Notes under the pieces: generated by a model
The model's input: only the letters and a program-made list of their open reading frames with translations
The model's database searches: none
What the model was told of the DNA's origin: nothing
NCBI GenBank assembly: GCA_024692235.1
Contig: JAILMW010000005.1
Location: 1 to 64,000 of the forward strand
Source of the DNA: Saccharofermentans sp.
GTDB taxonomy: Bacteria; Bacillota; Clostridia; Saccharofermentanales; Saccharofermentanaceae
Length of the DNA stretch: 64,000 nt
Direction of reading: 5' to 3'
Made by a program: the position numbers and the translations under genes
In this document: piece by piece, positions 51,853 to 61,532 of the stretch
How the letters are laid out: each line of letters starts with the position of its first letter
Numbering within the stretch: the stretch's first letter is position 1

Positions 51853-52914
51853 ATGTATCTTTATTGTTTTGCACGCTCGAAAAGAGCCAAGGATATCGGA
51901 AACCGTCTTCTTCAGAAGTCGGAGGGTGAGTGGATAATGGATTCCGAGAGCTTCGTAGTCGGATTAAGGGAGCAGGGAGACAGAGTAGACGGAGCAGTAG
52001 TCCTGATCCTTCCCGCAGAGGCCGCAGTAAAGCTCTTGATCGACAGGCTCTATCCCGAAGACATAAAGTACCCGGTCATTCAGCTGTCCCCCGACGGTAC
52101 ATACGCGGGAGTACTTAAGTCCGCAGGATACAATACATACGAGATACTTACAAAGATCTGCAGTATAACGGGCGCGAAGGCTATATCCTCCAACGAGGAC
52201 AGAGGAGACTTTGCTCCCGACCTTAAAAAGACAATAGAAGAATACAATATGTCCGTCAGCGATCCCGCTCTTCTTGACGAGATATGCTCCAAGATAAATG
52301 CCGGACTTTCCGTAAATATATATAGTGACATACCTCTTCATATGTCGGAGCCGGTCCTTGATACATTAAGCTACTCTCCTTTTATATTCAGGAATAACCA
52401 GAAGGGCCAGATGGAGAAGGCTTTCGTTAGTTCCTGCAGCGCAGAGGAGTATTCTGTCTTTATAACCTGTTCCACGCTTCCCGAGGTGGAGGATAAGGGC
52501 AGATGCCTTGTGCTCGTTCCGAGGATAATAGTAGTAGGTATGGAGATAGCGGGAAGAGCAGATCCCGATTATGCGGTAGAGACCGTAGTCAATACTTTAC
52601 GAAATCACGAGATAGATCCCGGTGCGGTATGTACCGTAGCCGTCTCTGCGGTAGCAAGGGAGAATCCCGCCATAGATGCGATAGCAGAGAAGTTGGGATG
52701 CTTTATAACATCCTTTGACGGTCGTCTTATCAAGGCGGTGCACGTTCCCCTTAATGCCACATACTCGGGAGAGAAGACAGGTGCTGATATGTGTACTGCC
52801 GCAGCATGCCTTGCTTCCGACAACGGCAGGATCCTGGTAAGAAGAGCGGGAGACAGAAATTCCATCATCCTTACCGCCATGGCAAAGAAGGGTAATCTTA
52901 TCCTCACAAAATAA
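51853..52914 (+). CDS. CbiG-like protein, orphan
   Basis: 353 residues. The layout resembles cobalt-precorrin-5A hydrolase CbiG: an N-terminal part with DGAVVLILPAEAAVKLLIDRL, a middle segment (FAPDLKKTIEEYNMSVSDPA, then AGLSVNIYSDI), and a C-terminal CbiG_C-like domain (VPRIIVVGMEIAGRADPD, then VAVSAVARENPAIDAIAEKL and AACLASDNGRILVRR). The usual sGHxGGAN segment of the N-terminal domain is replaced and the GIGCR motif reads VGMEIAG. No other cobalamin genes are nearby. It may be a repurposed paralogue. GGGAGG precedes the ATG. Confidence 0.55.
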   Translation: MYLYCFARSKRAKDIGNRLLQKSEGEWIMDSESFVVGLREQGDRVDGAVVLILPAEAAVKLLIDRLYPEDIKYPVIQLSPDGTYAGVLKSAGYNTYEILTKICSITGAKAISSNEDRGDFAPDLKKTIEEYNMSVSDPALLDEICSKINAGLSVNIYSDIPLHMSEPVLDTLSYSPFIFRNNQKGQMEKAFVSSCSAEEYSVFITCSTLPEVEDKGRCLVLVPRIIVVGMEIAGRADPDYAVETVVNTLRNHEIDPGAVCTVAVSAVARENPAIDAIAEKLGCFITSFDGRLIKAVHVPLNATYSGEKTGADMCTAAACLASDNGRILVRRAGDRNSIILTAMAKKGNLILTK

Positions 52915-52954
52915 CTGCAACAACATTCCCAATAAGTTCGTCATCAAGTAAGAG

Positions 52955-52980
52955 AGCAGTCGAAGACTTCGGCTGTTCTT
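52955..52980 (+). terminator. Probable terminator after the CbiG-like gene
   Basis: AGCAGTCGAA (52955-52964) pairs with TTCGGCTGTT (52968-52977) with G-U pairs and a 3-base loop, followed by CTT. Confidence 0.45.
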
Positions 52981-53022
52981 AGGATAGAGCAAAACTCCGA
53001 TATATTTCGAAAGGAGACAGAT

Positions 53023-55659
53023 ATGAAAAACTTTAGGAAAGCAACGGCGTGCCTCATCATGGCATCCATGGTATTCACGCTGGTCCCTTTGTCGGGATGC
53101 GGTAAGAAGAAGGGACCCATGGGGAGCAACGAGGTCCTGACTGACGATTCTCCCTGGTTCGATATCAACAAGACGGTATTAGAGAAGAGTTATGATCCGT
53201 CGGAATTCGATTACAGTTGGTCTGATTATGTAGGTATCGCAAATGATCACATTGTGATGTACATGAGCGGAAGTTACCCAGTTCCCGATGACGTAAACTG
53301 GTCGACCATGAGTTATTCGGATTACAGTGCCGAGAGGCTCGATATCTATTCTATGGACGGAGAGCTTGAAAATACCATAGATCTGATCGAGATCGTTAAC
53401 GGATCGGACGTATTCGACAGTATCGATCCGGAAGAACTCGAAGGAGATACTAACTTCGGCTTGAGTGCTGTCGGCAACAGGATCAACGTTTCCTCCAAGG
53501 GCGAGGGAGAAGAGGAAGAAGAGGACGAAGCCGAGGAAGATGAAGAACCTTCTTCCGGTGAAGATGAGCAGGAGATAACGGACGAAGAAGATATCGAGTC
53601 CGGTGAAGACGAAGAGCTTCTCGATCCCAGAGAGTGCTGGTACTCCGGCGGGATCGAAGTTGACGGAGACTATATCACGGTCGATGTCTACTGCTATGTA
53701 GGACAGGGACACGATTATCTGTTCACGATAGATCCTTCCGACGGATCCCTTATCTCTGCCGAGGAAGTGGAGCAGGTATCGAGCGGTATCGATATCGAGG
53801 ACGGTTCATCCGAGGGTACTACCGTCGTAAACGGTTATTCTATCGAGAAGTTCTGGCTCTGGGGAGACGACAGTTCATATATCCTGGTGGTTACTGATCC
53901 CGACGGAGAGCAGACGGTATTCGATCTTCGTGAAGAGATCCCCGACTTGTCGATCTACGATATCCCTAACTTCATTCCTGTCAGCGATACGGAAGTTATC
54001 TTCCCGATGAGCATCTCGGGCAGCAGCGAGGACAAGTTCGGTATCATCGATCTTGACGCTATGACGGCCAAGGAATATACGGATGACACGGACTGGATCA
54101 CGGTCGACCTCTGGGGACTTGATTATCTTGAAGGCCTCGGATGCTATGCGATGAGTGAAGACGGACTTACTCTTCTTGATTTTGAGAATAAGGAAGAGAC
54201 GGTTCTCTTCGACTATAACTGGTGCAACATCAACCGTTACGATGTACAGAGCCTTCAGCTCATAAGCTATTCGGAGGATGAACTCGTATTCGCAGGATCC
54301 GTATGGCAGGGTTCGGGATCTTACTACAACTTCAATGACGATAGCGAGATCCAGATCTTAAAGCTCACCAGGGCAGCATCTAATCCCAATACCGGAAAGA
54401 CGGTCCTCGTAGCAGCTACAACAGAATATCTTAACTATACGATGTGTGAGGCTATCTGCGTCTTCAATGAACAAAGCAGCGATTACTATATTTCCATCTG
54501 TAATGACTATTCGCTTGATAAGTTCGTAGAGTATTCTGATGACGATGAAGACTCTACAGCAGCATATCTGGAAGCTTCGTCGCAGCTCACCGACCAGCTG
54601 GCCATCGATCTTATGGCGGGTGAGGGACCTGACATCATACTTGATGCTACGTCTTTCTACCAGCTCAATAATGATGATTATCTGCTGGATGTCTCCGACA
54701 GGATACCTTCGGAAGGGTATTTCAATAACGTATTCGAAGCTTCGAAGATAGACGGCAAGCTGTATCAGGTGCCGCTTACCTTCGCGATGGAAGGTATCAT
54801 CACACGTCAAAGTTATGTGGAAGACGGTCAGCAGGGCTTCACTTTCGATCAGTATCAGGAATTCGTAAGTGACGTGTGCAACGGTACCGATCCTATGAAC
54901 AACGGTACGCAGCTTGATTTCTTTGTAGAGTGTTTCATGGCGATGAACGACCAGTTCATCAATGACGGCAGGGTAGACTATGATAATGAAGCTTTCAGGG
55001 CTATGGCCGAATATGTAAAGGATAATGTCGTTGATGTATATGAAGATGAGTATGCCATGTCGGGTTCCATGATCGATTACGGTTACCCCGAGGGTGAAGA
55101 GGAGAGTCCTGCTACGTATGATTCTTATGCATCCTTCAAGTCATTGATCGAGAGCTTTGCAAAATACGACGATGTGACGATCCTCGGTATCCCTTCCTAT
55201 GACGGAAGAGGCCCGCTTCTTGCAGTCGGTTCATCCGCAGCTATATCAGCACAGACTCAGGAGCCTGATGCGTGCTGGTCTTTCATAGAGACTTTGCTCT
55301 CCGAGGATATACAGACGATCTACGGAACGAGCGACTATTGTACTCCCGTCAATCTGGCTGCTTTTGAGAATACAGGTCATGATGCTATCGATGACTATAA
55401 TGCATACGTAGCCGATGCCACGAGATGGGCTACTGAAGCGGATATCCGCGAGATGGGTCTTTATGAGATCGACGATTCCTGTATTGACGATTTTAAGGCG
55501 ATGATCGAATCGTGTTCTCAGGTCGCTTCACAGGATTCCGCGGTCATCACCATAGTAAGAGAGGAGATGCCTGCATACTTCTCCGGCCAGAAGGAGATAG
55601 ACGACGTTATCTCTGTCATGGAGGATCGTGTACAGACTTTCCTGGACGAGCGCGGATAG
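53023..55659 (+). CDS. Giant extracellular solute-binding lipoprotein 1
   Basis: 878 residues, lipobox PLSGC (Cys26). The N-terminal half (about 40-460) is beta-rich and not a known binding-protein part; it contains an acidic stretch near 155-205 (runs of Glu/Asp). From about residue 465 the C-terminal half looks like a family 1 binding protein: EAICVFNEQSSDYYIS, DLMAGEGPDIILDA, GKLYQVPLTFAMEG and a final helix MEDRVQTFLDERG. It is the most divergent of three tandem paralogues. Its upstream region lacks the TTA direct repeats found before the other two. AAAGGAG precedes the ATG. Confidence 0.8.
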   Translation: MKNFRKATACLIMASMVFTLVPLSGCGKKKGPMGSNEVLTDDSPWFDINKTVLEKSYDPSEFDYSWSDYVGIANDHIVMYMSGSYPVPDDVNWSTMSYSDYSAERLDIYSMDGELENTIDLIEIVNGSDVFDSIDPEELEGDTNFGLSAVGNRINVSSKGEGEEEEEDEAEEDEEPSSGEDEQEITDEEDIESGEDEELLDPRECWYSGGIEVDGDYITVDVYCYVGQGHDYLFTIDPSDGSLISAEEVEQVSSGIDIEDGSSEGTTVVNGYSIEKFWLWGDDSSYILVVTDPDGEQTVFDLREEIPDLSIYDIPNFIPVSDTEVIFPMSISGSSEDKFGIIDLDAMTAKEYTDDTDWITVDLWGLDYLEGLGCYAMSEDGLTLLDFENKEETVLFDYNWCNINRYDVQSLQLISYSEDELVFAGSVWQGSGSYYNFNDDSEIQILKLTRAASNPNTGKTVLVAATTEYLNYTMCEAICVFNEQSSDYYISICNDYSLDKFVEYSDDDEDSTAAYLEASSQLTDQLAIDLMAGEGPDIILDATSFYQLNNDDYLLDVSDRIPSEGYFNNVFEASKIDGKLYQVPLTFAMEGIITRQSYVEDGQQGFTFDQYQEFVSDVCNGTDPMNNGTQLDFFVECFMAMNDQFINDGRVDYDNEAFRAMAEYVKDNVVDVYEDEYAMSGSMIDYGYPEGEEESPATYDSYASFKSLIESFAKYDDVTILGIPSYDGRGPLLAVGSSAAISAQTQEPDACWSFIETLLSEDIQTIYGTSDYCTPVNLAAFENTGHDAIDDYNAYVADATRWATEADIREMGLYEIDDSCIDDFKAMIESCSQVASQDSAVITIVREEMPAYFSGQKEIDDVISVMEDRVQTFLDERG

Positions 55660-55682
55660 CGTAAGATCACTTTATAAGCCGC

Positions 55683-55725
55683 ATCCCCCTTTATTGTTTC
55701 CAAGGAAACTTTAAGGGGGATTTTT
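55683..55725 (+). terminator. Terminator after solute-binding lipoprotein 1
   Basis: ATCCCCCTT (55683-55691) pairs with AAGGGGGAT (55713-55721), followed by four further Ts. Confidence 0.85.
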
Positions 55726-55741
55726 CTATCTTAATCGTTTT

Positions 55742-55795
55742 TTAACCTTTTCTTACAGAATTGTTAGACCACTTCGGAAATGACTTCTATATAAT
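55742..55795 (+). promoter_or_regulatory. Activator-type promoter of lipoprotein 2: three direct repeats plus -10
   Basis: TTAACC (55742), TTACAG (55753) and TTAGAC (55764) are spaced 11 bp; TATAAT is at 55790-55795, 26 bp after the start of the last repeat. No good -35. The same arrangement occurs before lipoprotein 3 and the permease gene. Repeats of TTA-type hexamers with 11-bp period resemble Pho boxes. Confidence 0.6.
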
Positions 55796-55845
55796 CGATA
55801 AATGTAAATACATGATTTGTATGCATGAATAAGGAGGCAACAAAA

Positions 55846-58536
55846 ATGGTAAATCCCAAAAAGGTTGCAGCGTGTACGATGGCCTTCACTATGGCTATGA
55901 GTGCAGTGTTTGCAGGCGGTTGTTCTAAGAAGAACAAAGGGTCTAATGAGAAGGTATCCGCTGACGACGAGTGGTATAACATCAGCAAGATGGAACTTGC
56001 GTCCGATTACGACCCTTCAGAGTTCGATTATCTGAGCAATGAGTCTCTCGGTAAGGTCGGTGATTATTTCCTGGTAGAAACCAACGGTAGCTACAAATTA
56101 CCTGAAGGTGTAGATTACATGACGGCTGATCAGATGGATTACACCGCTGAGTTTATCGATGTGTTCGATGTCAACGGCGACAAGGTCAACACGATCGATG
56201 TAGTTGACACGATAAAGAATTCCGGTCTCGTTGAAGAACTTCAGGCTAACGCTGAGGCAGCCGCAGCGGCAATGGATGAGTTGCCTGCAGAAGAAGGCGA
56301 AGATGCCGATGACCAAGAAGAGACTTCTGATCTTGATGAGATCGAAGAGGAGCCTTCCGAAGAAGATGAAGAGGTCTCAGGTGACGAGGAGATTTCCGAA
56401 GATGACGAAGAGATCCCCGGCGACGAGGAGATTTCCGATGAAGAGTTCTTCGAAGGGGATATGGAAGAGATCGGAGACATGGGAGAAATGGATCCCACCG
56501 CTCCTTCTTATTACATAAACGGTGTATCTGTTGCAGGTGATAAGGTAAAGGTTAACGTATCGGCATTCGATCTGGCAACTTTCTCGGATATCTCTTATGA
56601 GTTCATTATTGATCCCGCTACAGGTGATGCTACATATTCCTTAGCCGATAACAGTACAGAGTACAGCGGAGGCAGTGAAGGTATCTCCGATCTGGGTGTT
56701 TACAAAGTAGACAGACAGTGGGTTACTGATCCGGAGACTGAGGAATCCTTTTATGATCTCATCATCTCTGACGAAAACGGTATCGTCAATGAGATCAACC
56801 TTGCGCAGGCTCTTCCTGACGAGGATATCTACTGGATCAATTCTATCTTCTACATCGGCGGCGAGGATATCCTCGTAACATATCAGGGTTCCGACTATAA
56901 CGGTGTAAAGACACTTAAGATCAACGTTACGAGCGGTGATGTTACTGTTGATGAGGGCGGCGATTATGACTGGCTTTCCGATTATGATCTCACCAGTGCT
57001 TCTTATGTTGAAGGTTTCGGCAATGTCTTTATGGACGACGAGGGTATACAGGTCGTTGATTTTGACAACAAGACAGTTGAATCCATTTTCAGTTTTGATT
57101 CCTGCAACATCAACAGAGGCGATGTTACTTCAATGAAGCTCATCAGTTATTCTGAGGATGAGATCATCCTTATGGGTGGTGCTTACAGAGTCAGCATGAG
57201 CATGACGGATATCGTGCCCCAGCAGCTCATCGTCCTTACAAAGGCCGATTCAAATCCTAATGCAGGTAAGACGATCCTCAAGGCTGCTACCATCGGTTAT
57301 ATCGATTATGCGATGAGTGAAGCAGTATGTATCTTCAATGAGACAAATCCCGATTACTTCATCAAGTTCGAGACTAAGTATCAGGCTGATAAGATGATTG
57401 ATTCAACCGGTCTGGAGACTGAAGAGGAGTGGCGTGAGGCTTCCGATAATGCAGCTATCGAGCTCAGCAATCAGTTGACGGTAGATCTTATGGCAGGTGA
57501 AGGTCCTGATATCATCTTCGATGCTTCAAGACTTTCTCAGCTCAACAACGACGAGTACCTTCTTGATGTTGCAGACAGGATCTCTACAGACGGACTCTTC
57601 GGAAGTGTAGTTGACGCTGCAAAGATCGACGGAAAGCTTTATCAGATCCCTCTGTCATTCTATGTAACAGGTCTTGCAGTTCTCGAGGAGAATGTAGCTG
57701 ACGGTCAGACAGGATTTACTTTCGATCAGTATAGTGAATTTGTAAGCACAGTATGTAACGGTACCGATCCTCTTTCCATGGATCAGACTGAATTCTTCAT
57801 TATGTGCCTTGCTGCTATGAGTGAGCAGTTTGTCGATGAGGAAGGAAAGGTCAATTACGATAACGAGGCTTTCAGAGCGCTTGCTGAATATACAAATGAG
57901 AATGTCATCGCTCCCGAAGGATCCGAGGAAGATATTTACGATATGGGCAGCATGGGTGATTCCCTTACCGAAGCAGGCGCTATCCAGTTCGATTACGGTT
58001 CTTTCCTCGGACTGATCAGCCTTATCGGTGACAAGGCAAATGAGACTAAGATCCTCGGTATACCTTCCATTGACGGAAGAGGCCCGATGCTCTCCGTAGA
58101 CTGTTCCGTAGCTATCTCCGCTCAGACAAATGAGGCTGATGCATGCTGGAGCTTTGTAGAGACACTTATGTCTGCGGAGGTTCAGAAGTACTATGCTTCA
58201 TCTTCCGGCGGAACACCTATCAGCATTGAGGCATATGAAGAGTCTGCTACAGAAAGTATCGACTCATATAATGATATGATATCTACTTACACGAGCTATT
58301 TCTCTGAAGCAGAGATCGCCATGTACGGTATCCCTACAGAAACTATCGATTACGATGTTATCGATACATATGAGACGATGATCGATTCCTGCAGTGCCGT
58401 ATCCACGACAGATCCTGCAGTAGAAGCCATCATCAGAGAAGAGATGCCCGCATACTTCGCAGGTCAGAAGACTCTCGACGATGTTATCTCCGTTATAGAA
58501 GACAGAGTTCAGACCTTCCTTGACGAGAGAGGCTGA
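55846..58536 (+). CDS. Giant extracellular solute-binding lipoprotein 2
   Basis: 896 residues from ATG 55846 (MVNPKKVAAC), preceded by AAGGAGG. Lipobox VFAGGC (Cys26). It is closely similar to lipoprotein 3 over the whole length, including the acidic region (about 145-215, repeated EEISEDDEEIPGDEEIS units), the binding-protein half (ELSNQLTVDLMAGEGPDIIF, DGKLYQIPLSF, DGRGPMLSVDCSVAISAQT) and the terminal helix EDRVQTFLDERG. Probably recruits a carbohydrate-type ligand for the permeases downstream. Own promoter and terminator. Confidence 0.82.
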   Translation: MVNPKKVAACTMAFTMAMSAVFAGGCSKKNKGSNEKVSADDEWYNISKMELASDYDPSEFDYLSNESLGKVGDYFLVETNGSYKLPEGVDYMTADQMDYTAEFIDVFDVNGDKVNTIDVVDTIKNSGLVEELQANAEAAAAAMDELPAEEGEDADDQEETSDLDEIEEEPSEEDEEVSGDEEISEDDEEIPGDEEISDEEFFEGDMEEIGDMGEMDPTAPSYYINGVSVAGDKVKVNVSAFDLATFSDISYEFIIDPATGDATYSLADNSTEYSGGSEGISDLGVYKVDRQWVTDPETEESFYDLIISDENGIVNEINLAQALPDEDIYWINSIFYIGGEDILVTYQGSDYNGVKTLKINVTSGDVTVDEGGDYDWLSDYDLTSASYVEGFGNVFMDDEGIQVVDFDNKTVESIFSFDSCNINRGDVTSMKLISYSEDEIILMGGAYRVSMSMTDIVPQQLIVLTKADSNPNAGKTILKAATIGYIDYAMSEAVCIFNETNPDYFIKFETKYQADKMIDSTGLETEEEWREASDNAAIELSNQLTVDLMAGEGPDIIFDASRLSQLNNDEYLLDVADRISTDGLFGSVVDAAKIDGKLYQIPLSFYVTGLAVLEENVADGQTGFTFDQYSEFVSTVCNGTDPLSMDQTEFFIMCLAAMSEQFVDEEGKVNYDNEAFRALAEYTNENVIAPEGSEEDIYDMGSMGDSLTEAGAIQFDYGSFLGLISLIGDKANETKILGIPSIDGRGPMLSVDCSVAISAQTNEADACWSFVETLMSAEVQKYYASSSGGTPISIEAYEESATESIDSYNDMISTYTSYFSEAEIAMYGIPTETIDYDVIDTYETMIDSCSAVSTTDPAVEAIIREEMPAYFAGQKTLDDVISVIEDRVQTFLDERG

Positions 58537-58559
58537 TACTTCTCGAAATGCTACTTCAT

Positions 58560-58594
58560 AACACCCTTCCGTGTGCTTTGCGGGAGGGTGTTTT
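58560..58594 (+). terminator. Terminator after lipoprotein 2
   Basis: AACACCCTTCC (58560-58570) pairs with GGGAGGGTGTT (58582-58592) around GTGTGCTTTGC, then TTCC. The right-hand part of this element is duplicated at 61596-61635 without its left arm. Confidence 0.8.
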
Positions 58595-58614
58595 CCTCTA
58601 CTCTTTATCTTTTT

Positions 58615-58667
58615 TTAACGATTCTTACTAAAGTGTTAGACCACTTCGGAAATGACTTCTATATAAT
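58615..58667 (+). promoter_or_regulatory. Activator-type promoter of lipoprotein 3
   Basis: TTAACG (58615), TTACTA (58625), TTAGAC (58636): spacing 10 and 11 bp. TATAAT at 58662-58667, again 26 bp after the last repeat start. The region from the repeats to the ATG is nearly identical to that of lipoprotein 2, showing a duplicated promoter. Confidence 0.6.
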
Positions 58668-58718
58668 CGATAAATGTAGATCCATGATTTGTATACTTGA
58701 AATAAGGAGGCAACAAAA

Positions 58719-61358
58719 ATGGTAAATCTCAAAAAGGTTGCAGCATGTGCCATGGCGTTCACAATGGCAATGAGCGCTGTATACGCAAGTGGTTGCGCTA
58801 AGAAACCTAAGGGTTCTAACGAGGTAATATCCGCTGATTCCGTATGGTACAACATGGAGAAGCACGAGCTTATACTCGATTACGATCCCGCAGATTACGA
58901 CTACATCTACAGCAAGACGCTGGGCAAGGTCGGTGATTACTACGCAGTAGAAACTACGGGTAATTTGGTTATGCCTTCCGATATTAACTGGGCTGATACC
59001 AACTATATGGATTACTATGTTGACTATATCGATCTTTTCGACGAGAGCGGTAATCAGGTTGATCAGATCGACGTTGTCGATGCAGTTAAGAATTCCGGCA
59101 TAGTCGAAGATTATCAGGCGTATATGGAGGAGGCTCATCCAAACCTTGCATTACCTGAAGAATTGCCTGAGGAGCTCGACGAGGAGATCGTTGAGGAAGA
59201 CGAAGCTGATGCAGAGACACCTGATGAAGATGCAGATGCTGAAGACGTCTCTGATGAAGAGATATTAGACGAAGAAGATCTCTCCGACCTTGAAGATATT
59301 GATATGCCTGATTCATACAGCAATTTCAACGCCGGCAGCGTTGACATTGTCGGTGATCACATTGCTGTTGATGTATTCTTCATGGATTACGTATCTTTTA
59401 GTGATATTCATTATCTGGTAACTATCGATCCTGCTACGGGAGCCACTTCTTTTGAGCAGAGAGAAAGTAATGACGCATCCTCAACGATAGGAAGCAACGA
59501 AGGTATTGTTACCGTTGGTGATTACCAGGTAGAGAAGATCTGGAGGTCATATGGAGATGTCTCTTCTTATGTGCTTAACATTTCCGATTCTACAGGTCTT
59601 GTTAATTCCGTAGATCTTTCAACGAAGCTTCCTGATGAGAATATCTTTGCTATCCAGGGTATATTCGGTATTGACGATAACACACTTCTTATCATGTACT
59701 ACAGCTCGGCTGCCGGCGGCCAGTCATATCTTACGTTGGATATCCGTAGCGGTGATGCAGTGAAGGACGAGAACGGTGATTATTCCTGGCTTAACAACTT
59801 AAATGTTTTTAACTCAAGCTACTTTAGCGGTATCGGTAATGTAGTGCTTAATGACGAAGGTATCCAGGTCCTCGATTTTGATAACAATGAGCTTTCCGAG
59901 ATCTTCAGCTTTGATAACTGTAACGTTAACAGAAATGATGTATCCTACCTGAAGCTCATGAGCTATACAGAGGATGAGATCGTATTGGCAGGTATTTCAT
60001 ACAGCGGCTACAGCTTGAGCACTAATGAGATCGTTAATCCCCAGATCATTGTCTTTACTAAGGCTGATTCCAACCCTAATGCAGGTAAGACAGTCCTTAC
60101 TGCAGCAACTGTCGGTTATATCGATTATGCAATGAGTGAGGCTGTATGCCGCTTCAATGAGACAAATGCCGACTACTTCATCAAGTTTGAGAATAAGTAC
60201 AAGGTTGAAAAGCACGTAGACGAGCTAGACTACAATGATTCTGAGGAATACAGAAAGGCTTACGATGAAGCTGCTATCGAGCTTAGCAATCAGCTTACTG
60301 TAGATCTTATGGCCGGTGAAGGTCCTGATATCATCTTCGATACATCTTCTCTTTCTCAGCTTAACAACGACGATTATCTTCTTGATATCTCTGACAGGAT
60401 CAGCACAGACGGTCTCTTTGCAAACGTACTCGATGCTGCTAAGACAGGCGAGAAGCTTTATCAGATCCCTCTTACATTCGGTGTTACGGGTCTTGCAGTT
60501 CTTAACGAGAATGTTGATGCAGGTCAGACAGGTTTTACTTTCGAGCAGTATGCTGATTTTGTAAGCACAGTATGTAACGGTACAGATCCTCTTGCTATGG
60601 ATCAGACAGAATTCTTCATCATGTGTATGGAGGCTATGGCTGATAAGTTCGTAACAGAAGACGGTAGGATCGATTACGATAATGAGGCTTTCAGAGCTTT
60701 GGCTGAATTCACAAACGAGAATATCATTCCTCCGATCGAGAGCGATGAGGACGATGTGCTTTATATGGGCGGTACAGGTACTACTATCGAAGAGTCAGGT
60801 GCTGAACGCTTCGATTACGGTTCCTTCCCTATGTATATCGAGCTCATGGGCAAGCACGCTAATGACACAACTATTCTCGGACTTCCTTCTGTTGACGGAA
60901 GAGGCCCCATGCTTTCCGTAAGCAGCTCCGTAGCTATCTCCGCTCAGACAGCTGAGGCTGATGCTTGCTGGGCATTCGTTGAGACTCTTCTTTCCTTTGA
61001 GATTCAGGAGTACTACGCTCAGTCCGGAATGGGATGCCCTATCTGTATCGAAGCATATGAGACATCTGCTCAGGAGTTCATCGATGATTACAACGAATCT
61101 ATGGCAAAATATTCTAACTACCTCACTGAGGCAGAGATGGCTATGTTCGGCTTCGACGCTACACCTGTTGAAGCAAGTGTTATCGACAGCTATGAGTCAA
61201 TGATCAATTCATGCTCCGCAGTATCTACAACAGACGCAGCCATCACGGCTATCATCAGAGAGGAGATGCCTGCATACTTCTCCGGTCAGAAGACACTTGA
61301 CGATGTTATCTCCGTAATGGAAGACAGAATTCAGACATTCCTTGATGAGCGTGACTGA
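58719..61358 (+). CDS. Giant extracellular solute-binding lipoprotein 3
   Basis: 879 residues, lipobox VYASGC (Cys26), preceded by AAGGAGG. Same architecture as lipoprotein 2: unknown beta-rich N-terminal half, acidic segment (about 145-200), then solute-binding half with DLMAGEGPDIIFDTSSL, GEKLYQIPLTFGVTG, DGRGPMLSVSSSVAISAQT and the end helix MEDRIQTFLDERD. Tandem duplicate of lipoprotein 2; sequence divergence suggests the copies may bind different ligands. Confidence 0.82.
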   Translation: MVNLKKVAACAMAFTMAMSAVYASGCAKKPKGSNEVISADSVWYNMEKHELILDYDPADYDYIYSKTLGKVGDYYAVETTGNLVMPSDINWADTNYMDYYVDYIDLFDESGNQVDQIDVVDAVKNSGIVEDYQAYMEEAHPNLALPEELPEELDEEIVEEDEADAETPDEDADAEDVSDEEILDEEDLSDLEDIDMPDSYSNFNAGSVDIVGDHIAVDVFFMDYVSFSDIHYLVTIDPATGATSFEQRESNDASSTIGSNEGIVTVGDYQVEKIWRSYGDVSSYVLNISDSTGLVNSVDLSTKLPDENIFAIQGIFGIDDNTLLIMYYSSAAGGQSYLTLDIRSGDAVKDENGDYSWLNNLNVFNSSYFSGIGNVVLNDEGIQVLDFDNNELSEIFSFDNCNVNRNDVSYLKLMSYTEDEIVLAGISYSGYSLSTNEIVNPQIIVFTKADSNPNAGKTVLTAATVGYIDYAMSEAVCRFNETNADYFIKFENKYKVEKHVDELDYNDSEEYRKAYDEAAIELSNQLTVDLMAGEGPDIIFDTSSLSQLNNDDYLLDISDRISTDGLFANVLDAAKTGEKLYQIPLTFGVTGLAVLNENVDAGQTGFTFEQYADFVSTVCNGTDPLAMDQTEFFIMCMEAMADKFVTEDGRIDYDNEAFRALAEFTNENIIPPIESDEDDVLYMGGTGTTIEESGAERFDYGSFPMYIELMGKHANDTTILGLPSVDGRGPMLSVSSSVAISAQTAEADACWAFVETLLSFEIQEYYAQSGMGCPICIEAYETSAQEFIDDYNESMAKYSNYLTEAEMAMFGFDATPVEASVIDSYESMINSCSAVSTTDAAITAIIREEMPAYFSGQKTLDDVISVMEDRIQTFLDERD

Positions 61359-61390
61359 TAACAACTGTTGATCTTAATCTGAGATAATAT

Positions 61391-61438
61391 ATATCCCTCT
61401 TATGGTTCGCGGAAACTGTAAGAGGGATATTTCTTTTG
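61391..61438 (+). terminator. Terminator after lipoprotein 3
   Basis: ATATCCCTCTTA (61391-61402) pairs perfectly with TAAGAGGGATAT (61419-61430), followed by TTCTTTT. Confidence 0.85.
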
Positions 61439-61532
61439 CAAAAAGTTATGTTGTTTCCGGAATTAATCGTATAGAACAGATATATGTAAGTCATTTCCCG
61501 GCGCAGCACGTACTCGGAAAGGTAATTTCGGG

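Noticed and set aside
56231..56518. Plus-strand frame in the acidic region of lipoprotein 2, and its antisense Ser-rich frame
   Set aside because: Shadows of the Glu/Asp-rich GAA/GAT repeats; neither has a ribosome site or family features.
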